From: Nissolia schottii
Taxonomy: Eukaryota > Streptophyta > Magnoliopsida > Fabales > Fabaceae
Assembly: GCA_003254905.1 (NCBI GenBank)
Contig: QANU01005526.1
Location: forward strand, 313,887 to 377,886
Direction of reading: 5' to 3'
DNA length: 64,000 nt
In this document: positions 13,236-24,400 of the stretch, piece by piece
Position numbering within the stretch: position 1 is the first letter of the stretch
How the letters are laid out: each line of letters opens with the position of its first letter
Notes under the pieces: generated by a model
Database searches by the model: none
What the model saw: only the letters and a program-made list of their open reading frames with translations
What the model was told of the DNA's origin: nothing
Translations under genes and position numbers: made by a program

Positions 13236-14250
13236 TAGTGAGACAACAAACATTTTCCTATTCTTGTCTCCTTCGAACACGTGTATATTATAAGGGGAAT
13301 CAATTTCTCCCTTTTCTACTTTGTTTTTTTTAATTGTTTTCCTATATTTTCAATTATAAGACAGGTATGATAAGTACATTTTCTATGTTTACTTGAAAAA
13401 ACAAAACAAGGAAAAGAGAATAATAGATAAAACAGATTCGAATTGCAATTTATTGTTGATTGCTGATTTATAATATTTTCTTTTTATTCTTTACAAGGTT
13501 ATCTAGATTCTACTACTAGTAAGATTGACTAAATAAGCTCGGACTATAACACTAATTAGTTAATTACACTTAAGTGATCATTAATAATCATTAGTTGTCA
13601 CATTACAATTTTTTATTGACTTTAGACTTAATTTTAGAAAATACTTAAGTGAAAAATATGAAAAATTTCAAAACTTTGAAAACTCCTTTTAAAAATCTGA
13701 GCCATATTTTACGAAATGTTAACTTGGAAAAGATACGAGGGTGTGTAGAGAAACAGTACCATATACGAGCACACATAGCTAAAAAGGCATAAGTATACAC
13801 ATGAAAAGACCTCTTCACACACACATAAACCTTAAACACGCGTGCGCGCACATACACGTTCATCATCTAGTTTGATACAAAAGAGATATACACAAGGTCA
13901 AGATGATAACAAGACGAGGAATGGAGTTATCAGTTTGTTGGTCTACAAAAGCCAAAACACACACACACACACACACACACACTCAAACCTATAGCTAGAT
14001 AAACAAAGATGATAGGGTGTCGCTTCAAGTTCATCTACTGTTGCTATAGTTCAACGGTACAGGAACATGAAGCATAGATAACATGATGCATGAATGTAGT
14101 TAACTTATGCCATTTGGACATTCATATTTAACATTACCATTACATTTCATAACTTCGCTTAACCTTAGACCTAAATACTTCAAGTTATAACATTTAACCA
14201 CTAACATCTGTCACTTTATTATTTTTCCTTTAGAACACCTGGGGGACTAT
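13236..14250. other. Spacer with (AC)n microsatellite
   Basis: No gene recognised. An (AC)n run lies at about 13957-13982. Other short A/C-rich stretches occur near 13740-13860. Confidence 0.4.
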
Positions 14251-14339
14251 TACCACCTAAACGATGTTACAACTTTGAATTGTTAGGAGTTAAGCTCAAT
14301 TCGTGGTAGCGAACCACAATCACATTTAGTGAAGAAAAC

Positions 14340-14730
14340 CAACAAACTATGTTGGCCGAAGCGACTAGCTAACTATACTAGCCTAAGGGAACCCTTCCTG
14401 TACACTTGGAGAGATTGATTACCTCCAAATAATGTATGACTTCTTAGCAAAGTGACTAACTATCTGCATTAGTCCAAAGGGATCACTCCACAAAGGAAGC
14501 ATTATGTCTATCTTTATTAATCATTTGTCCTTTTAGTACACATGGACAAATTGGTTATTCCCAGAAAATGTACAATCTCTTAGCGAAGCGACCAACTGGT
14601 TGTATTAGTCCAATGGAGTCTTTGTGTTCCATTCTGTACACTTGGAAGAATTGATTTTTATCTGGATAGTGTACAGCTGGGAAGCAGCCAACTAACTATG
14701 TTGGCCCAAAGGAGCCTTTAAGTTACTATA
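14340..14730. repeat. Four degenerate direct repeats (about 90-135 bp spacing)
   Basis: Modules reading roughly TTAGCGAAGCGACTAACTAT then TAGTCCAAAGGGA occur at about 14356, 14444, 14580 and 14681. They alternate with a second shared module (GTACACTTGGA..AATTGATT at about 14400, 14535 and 14636). The compound unit is amplified but strongly diverged. It lies beside the LTR-like region that starts at 15036 and may belong to the same element. Confidence 0.6.
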
Positions 14731-15825
14731 AGTGTGTTATATAAAAACGTAATATGGATATTCCTCAACTTGAGGCTGAAACACCCTAGCTAACTGTTTA
14801 CCCGTACGTAGTAAACAAAGCTCACTAGGTTGTTTTCAGCTTTGGTGGGGTTACTTCTAGCCCCTACTTTTAGCTTGGGAAATATTTTTTACTTGAAAAT
14901 ATGGACCATTTTGAAAATCATTCGTGTGCGTTATCACTTTATAAAGTAGAAGCCGTGCGTGATTAAGATAGCATATAAATATACAAACGATAGAGTCCCA
15001 ATGGACTTAAGCAATAATTAACTACAGGGTGGCAGTGTTAGGGATCTTACAAGAAAATACATAAACATACAAGTATTCGGTCCATCACATAGTTGCACAG
15101 TCAAATAATAATACATAATTATAAAGTCAAGTATACAAGTCATAATACATTTCCATATGAGCTAAGGGAGCACCTAATCCCTTAAGCTAATCTAAAACAT
15201 GAAACAGAAGTCTTTGTCCGTCGCTTCCTCGGAATCCTCTGACGTCCATATCTCTGCATGTCTTTCTTTACCGGCTCCGTCTCGGCGTACTTGTCGTGCC
15301 ATCCTAGAATCATAAAGGAGTGGGGGTGAGAACCTTGGGTCCTCAGTGGGTAACCTTGGGGGTCGTTCTTTATTTTTCTATTCAATTATGATTCCGCCGC
15401 TCAGGTGTTTCTAAGTGCACATGCATACTAACATTCCTACTGATTATGATCTGGCCTAAAGTCCTGAACAGCTTTATTTACATTACTAGGTGATAGGGGG
15501 GAACTAATCTTTCTTACTAAGTTCTCGTGCTTGTTACTTTCATTCGCTTATACATACATAGCTGCCTCGAGCGTTCTCTTGACGGTACTTACATCATATT
15601 TACTTATCTCCTTCGTATTCATTTATCTTCTTACTTATTTACTCATCTTCTTATTTGTTCATACTTCCATACATACCTTATCACATGCATTGCATACATA
15701 CATACATTCAAGCATACATCACATACTATAATTCTTTCCTTCTTTTATACTTTACTCTTTCATGCTTTTCTCTTGCTTTCAACCTTTCATATTCTTTTCT
15801 TTATTTGATTCATCTCTGTGAATCC

Positions 15826-16057
15826 GTTGCCAGCTACCTACCAACAACACTTATCAGCATAATCATATTTGACCGTTGCCAGCTACCTACCGACAACAAC
15901 CATCATCCCCTTCCCTGCCATCCACCTACAGACAGGGAAGTGACCCCGCATCCTGCCAGCTACCTGCCGACAGGAGGGTTGTGCTAATTGGTTCATCTCT
16001 CCTGCCAGCCACCTACCGACAGAAGAGTGAACTCGCTGCTAGCTACCTACCGACAGC
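15826..16057. repeat. Six short hairpin repeats with co-varying arms
   Basis: A core reading TGCCAGCTACCTACCGACA is repeated six times: 15826-15848, 15875-15897, 15910-15940, 15951-15975, 15997-16027 and 16035-16057. The bases flanking the core are complementary to each other within each copy yet differ between copies: GTTG/CAAC (twice), CTTCCCTG/CAGGGAAG, TCCTG/CAGGA, CTCTCCTG/CAGAAGAG (one mismatch), GCTG/CAGC. Spacing is irregular (about 35-50 bp). See findings. Confidence 0.85.
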
Positions 16058-16461
16058 ACATCAACTTTTCTTTCCCTTTCTCATATTCTTTCAGCATATC
16101 ATCTTTTCTTTCTATTTCTCATATTCTTTCCTCTTTTCTTTCGTTCTCATATCATTTCAGCATATTATCATCTTATCTTTCTCATAGCATTTCTTTATAT
16201 TCTCATCTTAACTTTCTCATAACATTTCTTCTTTCTTCTCTTCTTCCGCACATAATATGACATGGCTTGTTCCCTAAGGTTCATTTCCATTATAATCTTT
16301 ACTCATTACCTGATTAACTTCTAGTCCTCTGAATGTACCTTATCATGATGCATGGCATGCTAACATATTACTTTAAATAATCATAATGCATGAACATACT
16401 TTATCACATAGTTCACATATTTCAGTCATACATATTACTTTAAATAATAATAATGCATGAA

Positions 16462-16875
16462 CCTCCGCGGAAACCACTCTGAACTCTTCACGTAACCCTC
16501 TCAACATTCCAGGGATCCTCCGCGGAACCTACTCAGCACTCTCTACTTAACCCTCTCAGCACTCCAGGGGTCCTACGCGGAACCCACTCAGCACTGCACT
16601 CCAGGGATCCTCCGCGGAACCCACTCAGCAAACTGCTGGTGCTCACTCAGCAACTCTAGACTCCACTCAACAGCTTGGGGAGAACTCTTCTACAACTCTA
16701 GGGGACCTCCGCGGAACCCCACTCAGCACCATTCTTGGTGCCCACTCAGCACTCTTCACATGACCTACTCAGCGCTCCAGGTTCTTACGCAGAACCCCAC
16801 TCAGCACCATTCCTGGTACCGCTCAGTAACTTCACGTAACCCTCTCTACTCTCCAGGGATCCTCCGCGGAACCCG
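16462..16875. repeat. Minisatellite with CCGCGGAACC core
   Basis: About seven copies of a unit built from CAGGGATCCTCCGCGGAACC followed by CACTCAGCAC. They lie near 16462, 16517, 16569, 16607, 16705, 16783 (mutated to ACGCAGAACC) and 16858. Units vary from about 40 to 95 bp. GC content is well above the surroundings. Noncoding. Confidence 0.8.
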
Positions 16876-18411
16876 TTCGGCGCTTACTCTCTGTGGCTGG
16901 TTTTCTCTCATTTTCTCACGTGTTCTCACAATCATCTCAAAGCCCCATATAACCTAGCGATACACAGCATCAACAAGAACATTCATAAATCATAAAACAC
17001 ATGAAATACAAACAACAGGTAACAGAATATTTATTCTCAATAAATCTTTGACAACAAATGCATCATATCACATGCTCAATATAACCACATATAGATCACC
17101 AAGGAAGGTGATTTATGCGTAGTTACCCACCTGTAGAAAACTTGGTGGTGGTAAGGAAAGCTTAGAGTGAAGTCCCACAAGCCTTGTTGTTCCAAAGCTT
17201 GAACTTCTCCTTTCTCCAAGGTAAAGAGCTTCGAACAAGGTGGAGGGGGGAGAGGTTGTTCCTCTTGATTTTGGGAGGAAGAAAATGAAGAAGGATGGGG
17301 AGACTTGAGGGGATGTACCTCGGTTCTTGGGAGGTGGAAGAGGGTGGCAAGAATGCTTGGCTTGAAGCTTGATGTTGGGTGTTCTTGGAGCTTGGCTTGG
17401 TGTGTGTATTTGAAGAATATGAAAGATGAAATCCCTCTTGTGAATTTGGGGGAAGGGAGCTCGGTTTTGGAGTGCAGATTGTGAGGGAAATTAGTTGATT
17501 TTTGGAATAAGAAAAAGGTGATGAATAGTAGGAGGTATGGGCATTGGTATGGGTTATGATGTGAGTTGGTGAAGTAAGTAAGAAAGGTATGGTGATGGGA
17601 CTTTGGAAGCACATTTTGGGAAATTAATTTCTTTTTGGCCCAAAAATTCCCAGCTCTCACCGTGCAGCCTTTCAGCTCTAGCGGCTGAATTTTCATTTTC
17701 TCCCGATCCCGGTTCGCTCGCAGTGTCGGTGCGTCGCTCACGGTCGTCCGAAAAATATTCCGTTTGTATCGTCGCGATCCCCTAATTTCCCCCTACCTAA
17801 GGGCATTAATATTTAAAGGTGTTCATGAATTTTCCTCTGGGAGATTATTTTCACAGACACCTTTTGCGCGTCAGAAAATTTTGCCGGCGAACAACGACTG
17901 TTCGGTTGTCTGCCGAATTTCATGCCGCGACACGTCTTATTTCCTAGGGATATTCTACCTATTAGTTTCCCATTTTAATTCCCTAATCATGATTAGAAAA
18001 TTAATTAAATATTTATGATTACGATTATTTCCCTAAGGAAAAATCGGGATGTGGCCCTAAACAATCTATGCCATTCTTCTTAAAGTCTTATGAACTGCCT
18101 GATGACAAAACACCGAGGTTAATCTTTACTTTATTCTTTTAGACCTATAACACAGTTATATAAAGAGTTATGATGTATTATTCTATAGGCATACTTAAGA
18201 CTTTTAATAACATCATATAACACAACATAAACATAACTTAAGCATACACATAAGCATAAAATCAAAACTTCAATTACTGTAAGTGAGTTATTTTAAACAG
18301 GTTTACAGTTATCCCTAAACCATGGACTTGCAATATCTCCTGTTTGAAATCTCATAACCCACTTATGTAATGAACGATGATATATAAGGTTTACAGTTAT
18401 TCCCCAAACTA

Positions 18412-18514
18412 TTGGATCTTTTATGAATGGTCAAGATTAGAAATATAAAAGACTTTTTAAGTGATCACATGACATCTTTATAACTTCTAATCTTGGCCAT
18501 TCATGAAGGATCTA
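18412..18514. mobile_element. Fold-back element 1 (about 40-bp arms)
   Basis: The left arm 18412-18452 (GGATCTTTTATGAATGGTCA, then AGATTAGAA) is the imperfect reverse complement of 18475-18514 (TTCTAATCTTGGCCATTCAT, then GAAGGATCTAA). The loop is about 22 bases. Probably a MITE or the end of one; no target duplication identified. Confidence 0.55.
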
Positions 18515-18627
18515 ATGACAAAGATTTACTCATCTCACTCTCACATATAACAACTCCTCTCACTAGAGTCAACACACACACACAAGGGATGACTCACGTG
18601 AGGGGGAGTTTTTTTTTTATACTTTCA

Positions 18628-18792
18628 ACCATTAGATCATATTTGAATGGTCATGAATAAATCTTAAAAATGAAATGTATATGAATTAATTGGAGCACAT
18701 TAATTCACTCTCTTGAATGATATATTTCCTTTTTAAGATTTAATCTTAACCATTAATTCACTCTCCTGAATTAAATATGATCTAATTGCTGA
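18628..18792. mobile_element. Fold-back element 2, related to element 1
   Basis: The left arm (CCATTAGATCATATTTGAAT, AAATCTTAAAAATGAAA; 18629-18676) pairs imperfectly with the right arm (TTTCCTTTTTAAGATTTAAT, AAATATGATCTAATTG; 18725-18790). The words ATTAGATC and GAATGGTCA are shared with element 1, suggesting one family inserted or duplicated twice. Confidence 0.55.
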
Positions 18793-18828
18793 AAATTTAA
18801 TCCCACACTCTCATATAAAAAACCTCCT

Positions 18829-19800
18829 GTTAATCATGGACTCAAGGATAAATTTATGCTTTGATGATAACAACAAAAAGGCAAAGGACAACACAAAAGC
18901 TTTGGAGATCAAGATAATGCTTTCAATTTTTTTTTTTATCATCGCAGTGGTAATAGGTCACTAGTAATTTTTGTTAAAAGCTTTTTGAAAGAAAAGTTCC
19001 TTAAAGTGATCCCATGAGCATTTGCATTGCATGATTTTCTTAAAATGGTTTTTAAGAAAAAAGCTTGTTTAGAAAAGTTGTTTGGAAAATGTTACATGTA
19101 CACATACTTGTTTTAAAATGTTTTTTTGGAACCTTTCTTTGTAAATTGGATGAATCGATTCACCCCTAGGTATAAATCGATTCACATGGATATAATTTAA
19201 AATGTTTTAGAAATTCTCTTTCCGATGAATCGATTCACTAAGAACATAGAACCGATTCATGACAGCGTGAGATTAATATATTTATATTCAAATTGAATTG
19301 AATCGATTCACTTATACATATGAATCGATTCATCCTGACGTGTTGAATAAAAAATTGCAAATTCTGAATGATTTTTTTTCCTGATATCCTTTCCTCTTTG
19401 AGGGTCAACCTTCTTAGCTATAAATAGGGACCTTATATGCACAAATTTGCACACATTCATTATCCAAAAAACCTTCTCGAAACTCTAATGAAGTGCTTTC
19501 TCAATTAATCATTTTAGTCATTTCATATTAGCTCTTGTGATCACTTGGGAAAAATTTCTTAAGAAAGAACTTCTAAGCTTCATTTGTATATATGCTCTTT
19601 GGGAGAGTGATTTGAGAAAAATACTCAAGATATTTTCACTATTTTGAGAAAATTTGATTGGTATTTTAATATTTTTTGATTAATATCTTCTAGAAATTTC
19701 GTGAGCCTTTCGCATTTCTAAGGAGTGTGCTTTAGAAATTTTCTTAGGATAAACAACCATTGGCATAATACAAACACTCCATGGATTGGAGTTATTCTTA
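18829..19800 (+). mobile_element. Sirevirus-like LTR with GAATCGATTC palindromes
   Basis: Begins TGTTAATCATGG and carries the phrase TTTATGCTTTGATGATAACA typical of legume Sirevirus LTRs. The interior holds at least four copies of TGAATCGATTCA (19151-19162, 19226-19237, 19299-19310, 19321-19332) plus partial copies at about 19174 and 19251, and then a TATAAATAGG box near 19421. Clustered short palindromes upstream of the promoter are a described property of Sirevirus LTRs. The right boundary is approximate, and no internal Sirevirus coding region follows; L1-type sequence starts soon after. Confidence 0.55.
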
Positions 19801-19899
19801 GCAATATGAACTACATGGCCCAACAAAATTAGAGTGATTTTAAAAAAAAAATAAATAATAAAGGTCGCAATAATCCCCTTAAGTCAACATTGTTCGTGG

Positions 19900-22800
19900 A
19901 TTCCATGGATATCTCTGCTCATGGAGGAAAACGCCAGCAAGCCAATGAAGTGGGAGCTTTGTCTAGTTCAAAGAAACCACCCCCCCACACGATCCTTGTG
20001 TGTCTGCTATAGAAGGTCAACCCGTACATGATCCTGTCATTATAGAGAGGAGAGTATACTTGTTGCTCAAGAGGAAGAGAAGTCTAGAGTTTGGGAGGAA
20101 GGTGGAAACCCTTTATAAACTCATTCTTAGTGCTGCGTTTGGCATCATTATGGCTTGTCTCTCTACAAATTTTGTTTTTGATGCTCAAAAACATAATTAT
20201 CTGGAATTATAGAAGAGTTTCTACTAAAGGTTTTGTCTCTATGGTGAGAGATTTAACTATTAAAAATTGTTCTACCTTTCTTTGTTTTCATGAAACTCAT
20301 GTAGGGGAGTCCCAAAGCCAAAAAGATTATTTTAAAAAAAAAAATTCAATTTTGATGGCTTCTTTATTATGGATGGTTTGGGTTTCTCAAAAGGCATTTG
20401 GTATATGTGGAATAAAGATATTTGGAAAGTCTCTATTGCTCACAGTCATAAGCAATATCTTCATATGCCTCACTCCTTTGATAATAGTCTTGAGTGGCAA
20501 TTGAAGATAGTCTATGGTAGCCCTCATGTTGGTCCACGCAGAGAACTTTGGAAAGGACTTGGTAACATTTCTAATGAGGTCAATGGGGAGTGGGGTTTTG
20601 GTGGTGATTTCAATTCTATTTTGGATAGCTCTAAATTGGGGGGTTCCTCTACTTTATTGGCATATTCCTCTTATTTTAGAAGTTGTTTATTTGATTGTCG
20701 CCATCAAGGCATTGGCTTTAATGGGAAACTTTAAACATGAAAAAATTATATCGTTCACAGAAGATTAGATTACTTTGTAGCTAATGAGGCTTAGTGTTAT
20801 TCCTTCCATGATGTGGTGAATAAACATCTTCCTAAACTGAAGTTTGATCATGTTTCTATTATGTTAGATTTTGAGGTGACCGCTAGTAATAATCTTGTTG
20901 AGAGGCCGCTTCATTTCCTTGCTTCTTGGTTATTGCATGATGATTTTATAAATCTTCTCTCTATGGCATGACATAATGAAGGTGGCCTTAATGATAATAT
21001 TTCTGATTTTAGAGAGGCATCAATCATTTGGAATAAGGAAGTTTTTGGCCTCATTATTCGTAAGAAAAATGAAATTTTATCTCAGCTTGAAGATATTTCT
21101 CGTAACCTCTCCTTTCAAGAAAACGGATATCTAGAAAACTTATATCATGAGCTTTGGAAGGAATATGAAAGCCTTGCAATCCACGATGAGGTTTTTTTGG
21201 AAGCAACAATTTTGTTGTAAGTGGATCATTCAATATTTGAGTAGCTTTGACACTGGATTTTTTTCCACCTATTTACAAGTTTGACCTGAGCATTCTTAAT
21301 GGTACTAGTTATGAGTATGAGATTAAGGCATCCATGTTTGTTATGGGGTGAAAATCCCCTGGCCCCGATGGTCTTTCTTCAGCTATATTTTTTCAAACTA
21401 ATTGGGTTCATGTTAAGACCCTTGTTTGTACTTGGGTGACAAAAATATTTGAAAAGATCCTTCATCTATTGGTTTGGTCAATCAAACTCTACTTTCTTTA
21501 ATCCTGAAGGTAGACAAGACAGAATCTATTACACAATTCAAGCCTATTAGGTGGTACAATGTTATGTATAATTGATCACTAAAATTATTATTGTGAGACT
21601 CAAAAGGTCTAATGTCCATGTTGGTTGGGAAAGTTTAATGTAGTTTTTTGCCTGGTCGTCAAAGTATTGATGGCTCAGGAAGTCATTCATACAATGAGAA
21701 TTAAAAAAAGTTGTCATAAGTCTTATGACTAACAAAGTGGATCTAGAAAAAGCCTACCATAGACTCGGTTGGGCTTTTATCGAAGATACTCTAAGGGATG
21801 TTGGTGTTCCTAAATTTCTTGTCCATGCTATCATGTGGTGTGTTAGTTCGGCAAAGATGTAACTTTTGTGGAATAGAGGGTTACTAAATAGTAGCTCTGA
21901 GAAATCTAAAATGCATCTCCTTAGTCAGGATAAAATTTTTACGCCTAAAAGAGGTGGAGTGGACTTTAGAGAAGCGAAAGAAATGAACAATGTCTTTCTC
22001 ATGAAACTTGCTTGGAAGCTCATTCATAATCATAACGATTTTTCTGTGGTAAATATATGGGTTCTCAAGAGTTGGTCCCCGAGTTGAGAAGGAGACGTGA
22101 AGCTTCTAATGCTTGGAGGGGAATTTGCATGTCTGAACAAACATAATATGATTTGTTGCCTTGGTAATGGTGAATAGGTTTCTTGTTGGAATGATCATTG
22201 AATCCCAGTAGTCCATAAACTTGATGACTTTATTATCTCTGACTTGATTGAAGATTAGCAAAATGAAGTGGTGAAATCTTATACTACTAATGATGGTTCA
22301 TGGAACTAGCAGAAATTATCTCAAGTTCTTCCTTAAGACTATATTGATTTGTTATAGGCACCAAAAGGGACTTAGGGAATGACATTGTGGCTTGGCTTCT
22401 GAATACTACAAGGTTGTTCTCGATGAAATCTACATATGATACCCTTAGGGAGGCTAGAAGTTTGGACAACAAAAAAAAATTTATTTAGTATTTGGCGTTT
22501 GGAGATTCCCCAACGCTTGCGAGCTTTTCTTTAGCTTGTGGCTAATGAAGTCGCCCTTACTAATGCTAATAGAGTTCGTAGGCATCTTACTACGGACACT
22601 TCTTGTGGGATCTGTGGTGGAGGTGAAGAGTCAGTGCTCCATGTTCTTCGCGAGTGACTTGTGGCTAGAAGTCTATGGAAGAGGATCAATCATAGGTTGG
22701 ATTAAGGTGATTTCTTTAACAGTAGCGGCTCGCTTGGCTCGATCATAATATCTCGGGGTTTTGACATTTAGGTGGGTTTGGGAGGAAAATTCTGAATATA

Positions 22801-23815
22801 TGGGTTGGAATGAGAAATTACGAAAGTGGAGTGCAAATTTCTGAAATCGCCACTGTGCAAGGCGATTTTAGAAAATCCAAGAATAAAAAAAAATTCAGAT
22901 TTCTGAAATCGCCACAGGGGGGTGGCGATTTCAGACAAAACACCCACACATTTATAATTTTTTTGAATGGACCATACTATGGGATTATAAATTTATTAAG
23001 GCCATAGATATAGATATGTAAAAAATCCTAATATCTCAATCCAATCTCCTTCTATTCAAGGGGCTTCTTGGTCCCTTATTTTTTCCACCGTCTGCAACAT
23101 TTTGTGGCATGATAGGGATCTCCATATTTTTTTTTTTTAAGGTAATACCATTTTATTGCAAGATTCTCTAACTAAGTGTGTGTGGTTGTCTAGAGAATAC
23201 CATGAAGATCAACGGCTCATTATCAACGTTAGAAGGAGAGTAGGTGATTTTTTTGGTTAGGGAGGTGCAATGGCTCCCTCCTTCAAGACTAGGTCAAGCT
23301 AAATTTCGATGGTTCGGTGTTAAATGACATTGAGGCTTCTTGTGGTGGGTTCATCTAGGATGCTAGCAGAAATTTTCTTGTTAGTTTTAGTGCCAATTTA
23401 CTTACTTGCTCTATCACCCAAGTTGAGCTTTGGGACATCATTTTTTGTCTTCAAATTGCTTACTCATTGGGTTACTCTAAAATTATGGTGGAAGCTGACT
23501 CTACTTGTGCCATTGCGTTTTGTCAAGATGGTATTGTTGCTAATCATTCTAGCTCATCTCTTGTCACTACTATTTGTGAGCTTGCTTATTGGAGTGTCAA
23601 GTTTGCTCACATTTATAGGGAAGACAATTTTTTTGTGCAGATAGTGTAGCAAGAATGGTTATGATCATGCTGACTTAACCACTTTTGACATCGTGCCTCG
23701 TTTCCTTCGAACTTTTAATATTTAAGACTCTATGGATTATCCCCACAACAAGATAATTACCGTCTAAATAATTTTCTTGGACTTTTTTCCCATTATTTAT
23801 TAAAAAAAAAAACCG
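19900..23815 (+). pseudogene. L1-type LINE, decayed, with endonuclease, RT, zinc-knuckle and RNase H parts
   Basis: In order on + : ORF2 start MLKNIIIWNYR (20180); endonuclease homology (LCFHETHVG; then GLGFSKGIWYMWNK; then WGFGGDFNSIL, the D-N active-site region, about 20600-20630); reverse transcriptase fragment KSPGPDGLSSAIFF (about 21350) in heavily stopped sequence; zf-RVT domain WRLEIPQRLRAFLWLVANE with CGICGGGEES (about 22495-22650); and a C-terminal RNase H-like domain (VKLNFDGS, VEADSTCAIAF, IYREDNFFV, about 23290-23650). It ends in an A-rich tail at about 23802-23813. Many stops and frameshifts. A 274-bp element is inserted between zf-RVT and RNase H. RNase H at the C-terminus is known for some plant L1 lineages. 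Confidence 0.85.
22746..23037. mobile_element. Mutator-like MITE (274 bp) with hairpin modules, 9-bp TSD
   Basis: Inserted into the LINE. TAATATCTC is present on both sides (22746-22754 and 23029-23037), a 9-bp duplication as made by Mutator-type elements. The element is 22755-23028. Its ends are imperfect inverted repeats (GGGGTTTTGACAT versus GGATTTTTTACAT). The interior contains two strong hairpins: arms 22840-22853 with 22861-22874 (one G-T wobble), and 22903-22915 with 22922-22934 (13-bp perfect arms, CTGAAATCGCCAC, six-base loop). No coding capacity. It shares end structure and hairpins with the element at 45307-45651. Confidence 0.75.
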
Positions 23816-24340
23816 TAAGTATACAATAATGATTTAGAACGGAAATTTAATTGGAATTATGTCATGATGGCCATTGAATATTAGTCAAACACATTCAATA
23901 CCAATTACTACCAATTACATATTACATATCATAATATAAATATAAAATACTATCAAACAATTAACGATTACATTATTACATATAATGATATAAAACACTA
24001 TTAGACAAGAGCAAATTATTCAACAAAAAAAAGGTAAAATCAAATTCAAAATCTATTACAAACTAAGATAAAATAATTATAAATGAAATAATGTGTGGTT
24101 TAATGCAAGATAACCCACTTATTCCTCACCCACACGGTGTAATAATCCCCAAGGGAAATTGGAGAGTTACAAACATTATCATTGATTCCTAACCGTGTGA
24201 TTTAGTACATAATCAATGGCTACTGAGTCAATGTGATCAAAATAGCTTAGAATAATTTCTGTTTTTTTTTTTAAAAAAAAATCATTTCCCCCATCATCTT
24301 TTTTCCTCAAACAAATCCCCAATACCTTACTCTCTCACCC
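23816..24340. other. Upstream region of the MYB gene
   Basis: AT-rich sequence without coding features. It probably contains the MYB promoter. No well-defined cis-element cluster could be singled out by eye. Confidence 0.4.
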
Positions 24341-24350
24341 ATATATAAAA
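24341..24350 (+). promoter_or_regulatory. TATA box of the MYB gene
   Basis: ATATATAAAA lies 51-60 bases upstream of the ATG at 24401 and is followed by a C/T-rich putative transcription start region. This implies a short 5'UTR of about 25-30 bases. Confidence 0.7.
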
Positions 24351-24400
24351 CTAGCCCTTTCCCCTTTCGGTTTCTTTCACTCTATCAATCACACTATTTC

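Larger units (their letters stand above)
15036..18063 (-). mobile_element. Large LTR-like region (probable LTR retrotransposon, about 3 kb)
   Basis: The segment begins TGTTAGGG (15036) and ends CCCTAAACA (to 18063). These are short inverted termini of TG..CA type, as in LTRs. The minus-strand sequence reads like a gypsy-type LTR: no conserved protein, promoter-like C/T tracts, and a GC-moderate 17600-17950 part. A 221-codon minus ORF (17076-17741) is Pro/Ser/His-rich with no known domain and is treated as LTR noise. Three tandem-repeat systems sit inside (15826-16057, 16462-16875, and a T/C-rich 15590-16260 stretch). No 5-bp target duplication was found (GGCAG versus ATCTA), so it may be one LTR of a broken element rather than a clean solo LTR. 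Confidence 0.4.

Noticed and set aside
15826..16057. CRISPR-like array
   Set aside because: Repeats are hairpin-like with irregular spacing, only six copies, in a plant nuclear context and with no cas genes.
17076..17741. 221-codon minus-strand ORF
   Set aside because: Pro/Ser/His-rich composition, no recognisable domain, overlapping ORFs in other frames, and position inside an LTR-like region argue against a gene.
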